Source: Christensenellaceae bacterium | GTDB lineage: Bacteria; Bacillota; Clostridia; Christensenellales; Aristaeellaceae | NCBI GenBank assembly: GCA_020025205.1 | Contig: JAHHSO010000001.1 | Span: forward strand, 87,505-151,504 | Direction: 5' to 3' | DNA length: 64,000 nt | Shown here: positions 7,879-14,804 of the stretch, piece after piece | Layout of the letters: each line of letters begins with the position of its first letter | Numbering within the stretch: position 1 is the first letter of the stretch | Position numbers and translations under genes: made by a program | Notes under the pieces: model-generated | Database searches by the model: none | Told to the model about the DNA's origin: nothing | Seen by the model: only the letters and a program-made list of their open reading frames with translations

Positions 7879-8526
7879 TTACTTCTTTCCCTTTGGGTTT
7901 CCGTTGGCGTAGTCGCAAAGGTCATGCAGGGTGCAGGTTTCGCATTCCGGTTTGCGGGCATGGCAGACCCGTCGCCCGTGAAAAATGAGCCAGTGATGGG
8001 CGCGGCTCCACTGATCCTTTGGGATATTGTCCATCAGCTGTTTTTCCGTATGAAGAACATCAGGGGCATCCGCCAGACCGAGGCGGTTGGTGACGCGGAA
8101 AACATGCGTGTCCACGGCAATGGCGTCTTCGCCAAAGGCGCAGCTCATGACGACATTGGCTGTTTTGCGCCCTACGCCGGGCAGGCTTTCCAGCGCGTCG
8201 TGATCGGCGGGCACTTCGCCGCCAAAATGATCGACGAGTGCTTTGCCGGTCAGGACGAGATTTTTGGCTTTGTTGTGATAAAGACCGCATGTCTTGATGA
8301 ACGGCTCGATTTCTTCGGGCGCAGCGGCGGCAAGCGCAGCGGCGTTCGGATAGGCGGCAAAGAGTGCCGGAGTAACGAGATTGACCTTCACATCTGTACA
8401 CTGGGCAGAGAGGATGACGGCGACGAGAAGCTGATAGGGATTGTCGAAGTGAAGCGCGGGCTTTGCATCGGGATAAAGGCGCAGAAGCTCTTGCAAAATG
8501 CGCGTGTTTTTTTCAAGTTGAGTCAT
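7879..8526 (-). CDS. nth: Endonuclease III (DNA glycosylase/AP lyase)
   Basis: The 215-residue product is a base-excision-repair enzyme removing oxidised pyrimidines. It has the helix-hairpin-helix LPGVGRKTANVV with the catalytic lysine, the catalytic aspartate in AVDTHVFRV, and the C-terminal [4Fe-4S] ligand pattern C-x6-C-x2-C-x5-C (CHARKPECETCTLHDLC). I start it at the ATG at 8526 (MTQLEKNTR...) because AAAGGA lies just upstream; the longer frame to 8571 adds 15 residues not typical of Nth. It is followed by a GNAT gene on the same strand. Confidence 0.96.
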   Translation of the reverse strand: MTQLEKNTRILQELLRLYPDAKPALHFDNPYQLLVAVILSAQCTDVKVNLVTPALFAAYPNAAALAAAAPEEIEPFIKTCGLYHNKAKNLVLTGKALVDHFGGEVPADHDALESLPGVGRKTANVVMSCAFGEDAIAVDTHVFRVTNRLGLADAPDVLHTEKQLMDNIPKDQWSRAHHWLIFHGRRVCHARKPECETCTLHDLCDYANGNPKGKK

Positions 8527-8593
8527 ATGTGGAATCCTTTCTTTTGCAGGATGTATTGTCATTATACGCACGGATGAAAGAAAAGTAAAGCAT

Positions 8594-8866
8594 TTACAGG
8601 GGAATGGGGGTCAGTTTGAGCTGTCTTGAGCCAAAGCCGTCCACACGGTAGAAGCCGATGAGCGCACTTGGATTCAGGCGCCTGTACACACTCATGACCT
8701 GCGGTGTTTCGGAAAGATCAAACCGGACGGACAGGCCGCATCCGATGGCAATTTCACGCGGTGTGGAGATGACGCCGGCAGACAGACCGGCACGGTGGAG
8801 CGCATCTTCCATGCGAAGCACCTGTGTGCGCGAGCGGAATGCTGCCAGACCAAACGATTGATTCAT
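8594..8866 (-). CDS. DUF3343 protein, putative Se/S carrier-like
   Basis: A 90-residue protein. GLAAFRSRTQVLRMEDAL, GVISTPREIAIGCGLSVRF and the conserved single cysteine in GCGLS match DUF3343, described as a putative selenium/sulfur carrier-like family. It lies head to head with a group-V cysteine desulfurase, in line with a sulfur or selenium transfer role, although the biochemistry is not established. The start ATG at 8866 follows AGGAGGG. I see no selD, selA or yedF in the window, so the link to selenium is only inferred. Confidence 0.82.
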   Translation of the reverse strand: MNQSFGLAAFRSRTQVLRMEDALHRAGLSAGVISTPREIAIGCGLSVRFDLSETPQVMSVYRRLNPSALIGFYRVDGFGSRQLKLTPIPL

Positions 8867-8963
8867 ATGATTCCCTCCTGCGGGTCTAGCTCAGGCCAGA
8901 CCTCATATACTGTAGCGTATGACAGGAGCCGCAGGGCGGTGCCGGAAAGCGGAGGGATGCAAA

Positions 8964-10097
8964 GTGATCTATCTGGACAATGCGGCAACGAGCTTTCCCA
9001 AGCCGCGCTGTACAACGGAGGCTATGGTGAATGTGCTCACGGAATGCGGAGCAAACCCTGGGCGGGCGGGGCACAATTTGGCAATGGAAGCAGGGCGCAT
9101 CATGGAAGCCTGTCGGGAAGAACTGGCGCAGATGCTGGGGGAAGAAGATTCCTCAAGAGTGGCCTTTGCACTCAACGCTACGGATGCGCTGAATATGGCG
9201 ATTCACGGCGTATTGCGAAGCGGCGACCATGTGGTGTCCACATTGATTGAGCATAATTCTGTCCTGCGGCCGCTGTCGGAGCTTTCGCGGAGCGGCATCA
9301 TCACGCTGACGCTTGTACCGCCTGACAGCAGGGGTTACATTCATGCGCAGGACATGGAGCGTGCGCTGACGCCGCGGACGAGGCTTGTGGTGATGACGCA
9401 CATGTCAAATGTCCTGGGCACGCAGCAGGATGTCGCGGCGGTTGGGGCGATGTGCAGGCGGCGCGGAGTTTTGTTTCTTGTGGACTGCGCGCAGACAGCG
9501 GGACATCTGCCGCTTTGTCCGAAGGCGTGGGGCTGCTCCATGTTGGCACTGCCCGGGCACAAAGGTCTTCTGGGGCCTCATGGAACGGGTGCGCTTTGGG
9601 CAGCTGCCAGCGTAACGCTTGCGCCGCTCAGGCAGGGGGGAACAGGGTCTGCATCGGAAAGCATGTTTCAACCGCGCATGATGCCCGATGTGCTGGAGTG
9701 CGGCACACAGAATCTTCCGGGAGCGGCTGGACTGCTGGCTGGAATGCGCTTTGCCCTGGCACACAGAAAGGAAACGTATGAAAAAATCACATGGCTGTGC
9801 GATTATTTGCGCACGGAACTTTTAAATTTTCCACAGGTCCGCATATATACGGGCGAACATGCGGCGCTGATGACATTTAATATACAAGGCGCAGCATCTC
9901 AGCAGACGGCCGATGCACTGAATCAGGCCAACATTGCAGTGCGCGGAGGGCTGCACTGTGCGCCGGGCGTCCATCGCTTTTTAGGCACACTATCCTGCGG
10001 TGCAGTGCGTGTCAGCCCCGGACTGATGAACACGCGGGAAGATATGGACGCAGTTGTGCAGACTGTGCGGCGGGAAATTAAAAAGGCGGTCAGGTAG
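8964..10097 (+). CDS. Cysteine desulfurase family protein (class V aminotransferase, EF2568-like)
   Basis: The product of 377 residues opens with VIYLDNAATSFPKP, has DCAQTAGHLP (PLP-pyridine contact), the Schiff-base lysine in LPGHKGLLGPHGTG, and a C-terminal catalytic cysteine in GGLHCAPGVHRF. Cysteine desulfurases remove sulfur from cysteine as an enzyme persulfide for Fe-S cluster or thio-cofactor synthesis; this subgroup is often found near selenium-related genes. The start is GTG at 8964 with GGAGGG 7 bases upstream. There is no adjacent sufU or iscU scaffold gene, which argues against a dedicated Fe-S operon. Confidence 0.9.
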   Translation: MIYLDNAATSFPKPRCTTEAMVNVLTECGANPGRAGHNLAMEAGRIMEACREELAQMLGEEDSSRVAFALNATDALNMAIHGVLRSGDHVVSTLIEHNSVLRPLSELSRSGIITLTLVPPDSRGYIHAQDMERALTPRTRLVVMTHMSNVLGTQQDVAAVGAMCRRRGVLFLVDCAQTAGHLPLCPKAWGCSMLALPGHKGLLGPHGTGALWAAASVTLAPLRQGGTGSASESMFQPRMMPDVLECGTQNLPGAAGLLAGMRFALAHRKETYEKITWLCDYLRTELLNFPQVRIYTGEHAALMTFNIQGAASQQTADALNQANIAVRGGLHCAPGVHRFLGTLSCGAVRVSPGLMNTREDMDAVVQTVRREIKKAVR

Positions 10098-10110
10098 ACC
10101 GCCTTTTTAA
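10080..10110 (+). terminator. Bidirectional terminator after the cysteine desulfurase gene
   Basis: AAAAAGGCGGTC (10080-10091), loop AGGTA, GACCGCCTTTTT (10097-10108): a perfect 12-bp stem that overlaps the last codons and stop of the desulfurase gene. The A-tract on the left lets it serve the convergent gene too. Confidence 0.92.
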
Positions 10111-10112
10111 TG

Positions 10113-10583
10113 TCAGACTGGGTTAAATGTGGTGACGATGGTGTCAACGTTATCCCGAAGGGTTGTAAACAAGTCGGTCAGAACATTACCGGCCTGCATG
10201 CGTTGTTCGCAGGTATCCAGCGTGGAGACACATGCATTGATCAGCTCGGGGTCAACCAGTATGGTTTCCGGGCCGTAGATGTTGGAAGCCAGTATGTTGA
10301 GAGAATTCAGCGTGTAAATGTGACCGCGAACATTTGCAAGAAGTGTCATGGTCTGGGAACCGCTGGACTGGGTGAGACGATAGACAGCACCCTGTGCTTC
10401 GGATGCTTCGCTTGTAGCGCGCGCCAGAAGGGCTTCGCTTGTGGAATGGTTGATCTTTGAGGCGCGCAGGTAAGAATAGGTGACACCGCACAGCGCGATG
10501 ACAAGGACGAAGAGAAGGATGCACAAAAGACGAATTGTCTGTTTGTTTTTTCGTTTGCTGACGTTGGTCTGGAATGAATACAT
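10113..10583 (-). CDS. Membrane-anchored protein of unknown function
   Basis: No family recognised. The 156-residue product has a short basic N-terminus (SKRKNKQ), one hydrophobic segment (about 18-38) and an outward-facing region of about 115 residues rich in Ser, Thr and Ala, with two cysteines near the C-terminus (LINACVSTLDTCEQ). The outer part looks helical and could form a coiled coil. The start ATG at 10583 has AAGGAGGTT upstream. It is transcribed away from cmk with its own extended -10 promoter, and stands alone. Confidence 0.75.
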   Translation of the reverse strand: MYSFQTNVSKRKNKQTIRLLCILLFVLVIALCGVTYSYLRASKINHSTSEALLARATSEASEAQGAVYRLTQSSGSQTMTLLANVRGHIYTLNSLNILASNIYGPETILVDPELINACVSTLDTCEQRMQAGNVLTDLFTTLRDNVDTIVTTFNPV

Positions 10584-10625
10584 AAAATAACCTCCTTACC
10601 AAGGGACTTCCCTTTTAGCTCTCTT

Positions 10626-10654
10626 ATTATATCACATCGTCAGGATGGAGTAAA
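10626..10654 (-). promoter_or_regulatory. Extended -10 promoter for the minus-strand membrane protein gene
   Basis: On the minus strand TGATATAAT (TATAAT = 10626-10631 complement) with TTTACT 17 bp upstream (10649-10654 complement), about 43 bases before the start codon. Confidence 0.65.
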
Positions 10655-10681
10655 GTGTCATAAAAAAGACAGAAACAGAAC

Positions 10682-10733
10682 AAAAGTGGAGAGTGGAAAC
10701 AGAAAACTGATAAATATTGAATAAAAGTGGAGA
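10682..10733 (+). repeat. Direct repeat AAAAGTGGAGA, two copies 41 bp apart
   Basis: Copies at 10682-10692 and 10723-10733 lie between the divergent promoters of the unknown membrane protein and the cmk operon. The 41-bp period is close to four helical turns, as expected for a protein binding one face of DNA. The core AGTGGAG resembles boxes reported for the MraZ regulator, but spacing differs from typical MraZ sites. Confidence 0.45.
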
Positions 10734-10756
10734 ATGAGATAAATAAATCCTAAGAC

Positions 10757-10786
10757 TTGAAGAATATACAATTGATGGCGTATAAT
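10757..10786 (+). promoter_or_regulatory. Promoter for the cmk-plsC-ispH operon
   Basis: TTGAAG (10757-10762), 18-bp spacer, TATAAT (10781-10786), 52 bases upstream of the cmk start. Confidence 0.72.
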
Positions 10787-10838
10787 AAAGGTTCAGGAAG
10801 AGAGCAAAAAGCGGCCTTGCCGCACAGGAGGAAAAGAT

Positions 10839-11516
10839 ATGCCGATGAACATTGCCATTGACGGTCCGGTGGGAGCGGGGAAATCCTCGATTGCCGATCG
10901 AGTCGCTGAACGGCTGAACATTCTACATCTGGATACCGGAGCCATGTACCGCGCAATGGCGCTGCACATGATCCGGAATCGGGTGAATATGCAGGACGAA
11001 CAGGCGATTGCCGCAGCCTGCGAAGAAGCCGATGTACAGGTGCGTTATGAAGACGGCGCGCAGAAAACGCTTCTGGGCGATGAGGATGTGACGGGGCTTC
11101 TGCGTTCGGGCGAGGTTTCCGCAGCGGCGAGCGCCGTTTCGCGCTGCCCGATTGTCCGCGAACGGATGGTGCGCGCACAGCGAGAGCTGGCGGCACGTTT
11201 TGACATGCTCATTGACGGCCGCGATATTGGAACGAACGTTTTGATAAATGCGCCGGTCAAGATCTATCTGACGGCGGCTGCTGAAGAGCGCGCCCGCCGC
11301 CGCTATGCGCAGCAGGTAGAGAAGGGGGATATGACGCCCTACGAAAAGGTGCTGGCAGATCTGAATATGCGTGACGAACAGGACATGAACAGAAAGATCA
11401 ACCCGCTTTGCAGGGCAGAGGATGCGGTGCTGCTGGATTCAACTGAAATGTCGATTGAGCAGGTCGTGGATGCCATCATCAAGGTTGTGGAGGGGACTTA
11501 TGGAAAACGAAACTAA
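10839..11516 (+). CDS. cmk: Cytidylate kinase (CMP/dCMP kinase)
   Basis: The 225-residue product has the P-loop GPVGAGKSS, HLDTGAMYRA (nucleotide monophosphate binding), IDGRDIGTNV and the LID arginines in EERARRRYAQQ. It phosphorylates CMP and dCMP to the diphosphates. The ATG at 10839 follows AGGAGG. It is the first gene of the clostridial cmk-plsC-ispH-rpsA arrangement, and its end overlaps plsC by 17 bases. Confidence 0.96.
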   Translation: MPMNIAIDGPVGAGKSSIADRVAERLNILHLDTGAMYRAMALHMIRNRVNMQDEQAIAAACEEADVQVRYEDGAQKTLLGDEDVTGLLRSGEVSAAASAVSRCPIVRERMVRAQRELAARFDMLIDGRDIGTNVLINAPVKIYLTAAAEERARRRYAQQVEKGDMTPYEKVLADLNMRDEQDMNRKINPLCRAEDAVLLDSTEMSIEQVVDAIIKVVEGTYGKRN

Positions 11517-12150
11517 GATTGTGAAAAAGCATACGCCGCTGTACAGCATCATTGTATTTTTATATGCGATTCTGGTGAAGCTGCTTTTCTTTATGCGCAT
11601 TGAAGGCAAAGAGAATATTCCCAAAGACCGCAACTGTGTGCTGATGGGAAATCATCAATGTATTCTGGACCCGGTGACACTGGCACTGTGTACGCCGGAT
11701 CGCGAAATCCACTTCATGGGGAAAAAAGAGCTGTTTCAAAATCCGGTGCTTCGGTGGATCTTTACAAGGGTACACAGCTTTCCTGTTGACCGCGGCAACA
11801 TAGACATGGCCGCTGTACGAACGGCTATGAATGTTTTGAAGAACGGCGATACGCTGGGCATCTTCCCGGAGGGTACCCGTTCTAAAACCGGACACATGCT
11901 GCCGCTTCTTGGCGGCGCGTCACTTCTGGCCCTCAAGAGTGGATGCGATGTGGTGCCGGTGTATATTGACGGACAGTATAAGATATTCCGTCCGATGAAG
12001 GTCTATGTGGGAAAACCGGTGAAAATGGATGATCTGCGCGCGGGCCGCATGAACAGAGAGGCTTGCGATCAGTTGACACAGCGCATTGAGGCAGCTTTTA
12101 CCCAGCTGAGCGGCGGTAAATCTCTTCCTGCGCCCAAAGAGGCGGAATAA
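11500..12150 (+). CDS. plsC: 1-acyl-sn-glycerol-3-phosphate acyltransferase
   Basis: A 216-residue PlsC-type membrane enzyme converting lysophosphatidic acid to phosphatidic acid. A hydrophobic segment (about 14-28) precedes the acyltransferase motifs NHQCILD (HX4D) and FPEGTRSKTG; PVYIDGQYKIFRPM is consistent with motif IV. The ATG at 11500 follows GGAGGGG and lies inside the end of cmk, so translation is probably coupled. The longer in-frame extension upstream is inside cmk and lacks support. Confidence 0.94.
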   Translation: MENETKIVKKHTPLYSIIVFLYAILVKLLFFMRIEGKENIPKDRNCVLMGNHQCILDPVTLALCTPDREIHFMGKKELFQNPVLRWIFTRVHSFPVDRGNIDMAAVRTAMNVLKNGDTLGIFPEGTRSKTGHMLPLLGGASLLALKSGCDVVPVYIDGQYKIFRPMKVYVGKPVKMDDLRAGRMNREACDQLTQRIEAAFTQLSGGKSLPAPKEAE

Positions 12151-12328
12151 AAGGAAAAATCAGCCTCATATACCTGTAAAAACATATTTTTTTCAAAAAG
12201 TTAAAAAAAACAGAAATTGTTTGCAGGAATATGGCTTTTAAAAGAGAATGATTAAAGATGGGCAATATGGATGAATTGGTCGAACACTGCATTCAAGGGA
12301 CTGATTGCCTGGAAATGGGCAGGTGTGT

Positions 12329-13168
12329 ATGAAACTCACAATTGGTGAACATGCCGGTTTTTGCTTTGGCGTGCGGCGCGCCGTGCTGAAAGCATTTGAA
12401 TGCGCAGACAAACATCTCCCCTGCGTGACGCTGGGACCGCTGATTCACAACCCGCAGGAAGTGCAGCGTCTTGAACAGGCCGGTATCCGCAGCGTTTCTT
12501 CGCTTGAAGAAGTGCTCCCCGGTCAGACGGTGATCATCCGTTCCCACGGCGTGACGCCTTCCGTTTATGCGGAATGCGAAAAGCGCGGCATTCCTGTGAT
12601 CGATGCGACGTGTCCCCATGTGGCACACATCCACGATCTTGTGCGCGATTTCAGCGCACAGGGTGACGCTGTGATCATCGTGGGCGAAGCAGACCACCCG
12701 GAGGTGGTGGGCATTGCAGGCTGGGCGGATGGCCCGGTTCTGATTCTTCCGACCAAGGAAGCTGCTGAAGCAGCCGAATTGCCCCCAAAAGCGCTTGTCG
12801 TTGCACAAACGACGATCAGGCGCAAGCTGTTTGAAGATGTTCTTGATGTTTTGAGACGGCGTGTCCCCGAACTGACGGAGCGAATGACCATCTGCACGGC
12901 TACAGGACAAAGGCAGAAAGAGGCGGAGAAGCTCTCTGCTGAAGCGGACGTCATGGTAGTTGTGGGAGGACGAAACAGCTCGAATACAAAGAAATTACTG
13001 GAGACCTGCCGCATTCGCTGCAGCCGAGCCATTCAGGTGGAGACGCCTGAGGATGTGCCTGATGATTTTTTCAACAGGGATGACCGCGTGGCTGTGACGG
13101 CCGGCGCGTCTACCCCGCAGTGGCTGCTTGAAAAGGTATGCGAACGCATCCAGATGCAGCAAAAATGA
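12329..13168 (+). CDS. ispH: 4-hydroxy-3-methylbut-2-enyl diphosphate reductase
   Basis: The 279-residue product is the last enzyme of the MEP isoprenoid pathway, making IPP and DMAPP. Three [4Fe-4S] cysteines are visible: Cys12 in GFCFGVRRA, Cys95 in IDATCPHV and Cys189 in ICTATGQRQ. Also present are IRSHGV, a conserved histidine block near GEADHPEVVG, and GGRNSSNTKKL. The ATG at 12329 is chosen because homology begins there, though the Shine-Dalgarno (GGGCAGG) is weak. In several Clostridia IspH is fused to ribosomal protein S1; here they are adjacent, separate genes. Confidence 0.96.
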   Translation: MKLTIGEHAGFCFGVRRAVLKAFECADKHLPCVTLGPLIHNPQEVQRLEQAGIRSVSSLEEVLPGQTVIIRSHGVTPSVYAECEKRGIPVIDATCPHVAHIHDLVRDFSAQGDAVIIVGEADHPEVVGIAGWADGPVLILPTKEAAEAAELPPKALVVAQTTIRRKLFEDVLDVLRRRVPELTERMTICTATGQRQKEAEKLSAEADVMVVVGGRNSSNTKKLLETCRIRCSRAIQVETPEDVPDDFFNRDDRVAVTAGASTPQWLLEKVCERIQMQQK

Positions 13169-13264
13169 GCGTTTCCCGGCGGTTCCCCGCCGCCGTGATT
13201 CAATATTAGTTTGTATCATATTAGGGCACATGCCCGATAGAGATACTGAGGAGGTTGTACCCGC

Positions 13265-14392
13265 ATGAACGACATGGAAAAGAATCTGGTTTCTGATAGC
13301 AGCGAAGATTTTGCCGCAATGCTGGAAGAAACAATGATCAAGTTCCGCCCCGGTCAGGTTGTCAAAGGCGTTGTCGCTCAGGTGAGCGATGATGGCGTTG
13401 TCATGAGCATTCCCGGCAAGGCTGACGGCTACATCAAAAAGAACGATCTGGTGACCACCGACTGCAAGGTCGGCGACGAGATCGAGGCCGAAATTGTCAA
13501 GCTGAACGATGGCGAAGGCTATGTGCTCCTTTCTGAGCGCAAGGTTCTGGCCAGCAAGAACTGGGAAAAGCTGATTGGTGAGTACGACACCGGCGCCTGT
13601 GTGGAAGCTACCGGTCGTGAAGCCGTCAATGGCGGTCTCATTGCGGACGTCATGGGCGTCCGTGCGTTTATCCCGGCTTCCCACCTGTCCCGCCGCTATG
13701 TCGAGAACATTGGCGAGTTCGTTGGCAAGACGATGACTGTTAAAATCATCGAAGTGGATCGCGCCAAGAAGCGCATCGTTGCCAGCCGCAAGGCGTTCCT
13801 TCAGGAGGAGCGCAAGAAGGCATGGGAGAAGATCGAAAAGGATCAGGTTGTGCCGGGCGTTGTCCGCCGTCTGACCGATTTCGGCGCTTTCGTGGACATC
13901 GGCGGCGTGGACGGACTCATCCATGTGACCGATCTGGCATGGCATCGCGTGAAGCATCCTTCCGAGATCGTTACCCCGGGCCAGGAGGTCATGGCAAAGA
14001 TCATCGGTGTGGATCGCGAGCGTGAGCGCATTCAGCTGAGCCTGAAGGCTCTGCAGCCCCAGCCGTGGGATGTCGCCGAGGAAAAGTACCCGGTTGACTC
14101 CATCGTTGAGGGTAAGGTTGTCCGCATCACCACGTTCGGCGCATTCGTCGAGCTGGAGCCGGGTCTTGATGGCCTCGTACACATTTCCCAGTGCGCCCTC
14201 AAGCGCATTGCGAAGGTGGAAGATGCTGTTCAGGTTGGCGACACCGTGCGCGTGAAGGTTCTGAAGGTGGACAAGGAGGCTAAGCGCATCAGCCTGTCCA
14301 TCCGCGAAGCGCTGACCGAAGAGGTCGACTACAATGCCGAAGTGCAGGGTCTGGACTTCGACGATCTGGACGATCCGATCGACGCTGAGTAA
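13265..14392 (+). CDS. rpsA: 30S ribosomal protein S1 (four S1 domains)
   Basis: A 375-residue protein with four OB-fold S1 repeats at about residues 27-98, 116-180, 198-268 and 285-355, each starting with a pattern such as GQVVKGVVAQVSDDGVVM or GVVRRLTDFGAFVDIGG and ending with the L-S-x-K/R element. It binds single-stranded mRNA at the ribosome. Four repeats is the common Firmicutes form; E. coli S1 has six. A GGAGG precedes the ATG by about 11 bases. The leader holds two small perfect hairpins, at 13177-13192 and 13224-13235, which might take part in autoregulation. Confidence 0.95.
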   Translation: MNDMEKNLVSDSSEDFAAMLEETMIKFRPGQVVKGVVAQVSDDGVVMSIPGKADGYIKKNDLVTTDCKVGDEIEAEIVKLNDGEGYVLLSERKVLASKNWEKLIGEYDTGACVEATGREAVNGGLIADVMGVRAFIPASHLSRRYVENIGEFVGKTMTVKIIEVDRAKKRIVASRKAFLQEERKKAWEKIEKDQVVPGVVRRLTDFGAFVDIGGVDGLIHVTDLAWHRVKHPSEIVTPGQEVMAKIIGVDRERERIQLSLKALQPQPWDVAEEKYPVDSIVEGKVVRITTFGAFVELEPGLDGLVHISQCALKRIAKVEDAVQVGDTVRVKVLKVDKEAKRISLSIREALTEEVDYNAEVQGLDFDDLDDPIDAE

Positions 14393-14403
14393 TGTTAAAA
14401 GAG

Positions 14404-14437
14404 AAGCCGTGTGAGCCGCTGGTTTGCACGGCTTTTT
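14404..14437 (+). terminator. Intrinsic terminator after rpsA
   Basis: AAGCCGTG (14404-14411) pairs with CACGGCTT (14427-14434) around a 15-base loop, followed by T's. Confidence 0.85.
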
Positions 14438-14513
14438 CTGTATTTGCCGAAAGAAAAAGGAAAGTTTGCAAAGCGGTTTGAATAAAAAGGTAATGCTGCA
14501 AAATGGATGAACG

Positions 14514-14583
14514 GGAAAAACCATTGAAAAAATAAAACGCGAAGCATGTTCCCGATTTTTTCAAAGCATAAAATGGTTTTTCC
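14514..14583 (+). repeat. Nested AT-rich inverted repeat in the rpsA-ftsH gap
   Basis: The outer arms GGAAAAACCAT (14514-14524) and ATGGTTTTTCC (14573-14583) are perfect 11-bp complements. The inner arms TGAAAAAAT (14525-14533) and ATTTTTTCA (14555-14563) add 9 perfect pairs, with a one-sided 9-base bulge and a 21-base loop. Twenty base pairs of complementarity across 70 bases is unlikely by chance. Confidence 0.6.
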
Positions 14584-14728
14584 TTGCCATCCTACGGCTG
14601 TAAAAATGAAGGACAGAAGGAAATTGACAAGCAGCCATTGGGCAGGCATGGAGGGAAAAAGAATTTCTGATTCTGCTCTGTCAGGCTGACATTTGGACAG
14701 AAATTGTGTATGGTTTGACAGGTTAAGA

Positions 14729-14757
14729 TTGACTTTTGAAACGTATCGGCGTATGAT
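14729..14757 (+). promoter_or_regulatory. Sigma-A-type promoter for ftsH
   Basis: TTGACT (14729-14734), 17-bp spacer, TATGAT (14752-14757), 47 bases upstream of the ftsH ATG. Confidence 0.75.
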
Positions 14758-14804
14758 GAAACTAAACATCAGTCGGGATATTGCATCCCGGAAAGGAATG
14801 GCAT

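Larger units (their letters stand above)
14393..14804 (+). other. 412-base gap between rpsA and ftsH
   Basis: No gene supported. It holds the rpsA terminator, a nested inverted repeat (14514-14583) and the ftsH promoter (14729-14757). Minus-strand frames here lack ribosome-binding sites and family signatures. Confidence 0.6.

Noticed and set aside
8880..8935. Short inverted repeats (GGTCT/AGACC; TCATA/TATGA) between the DUF3343 and desulfurase genes
   Set aside because: Arms of only 5 bp; not beyond chance in a divergent promoter region, and no -35/-10 pair could be fixed.
12995..14524. 509-codon minus-strand frame opposite rpsA
   Set aside because: Antisense to ribosomal protein S1, whose codon bias opens the opposite frame.
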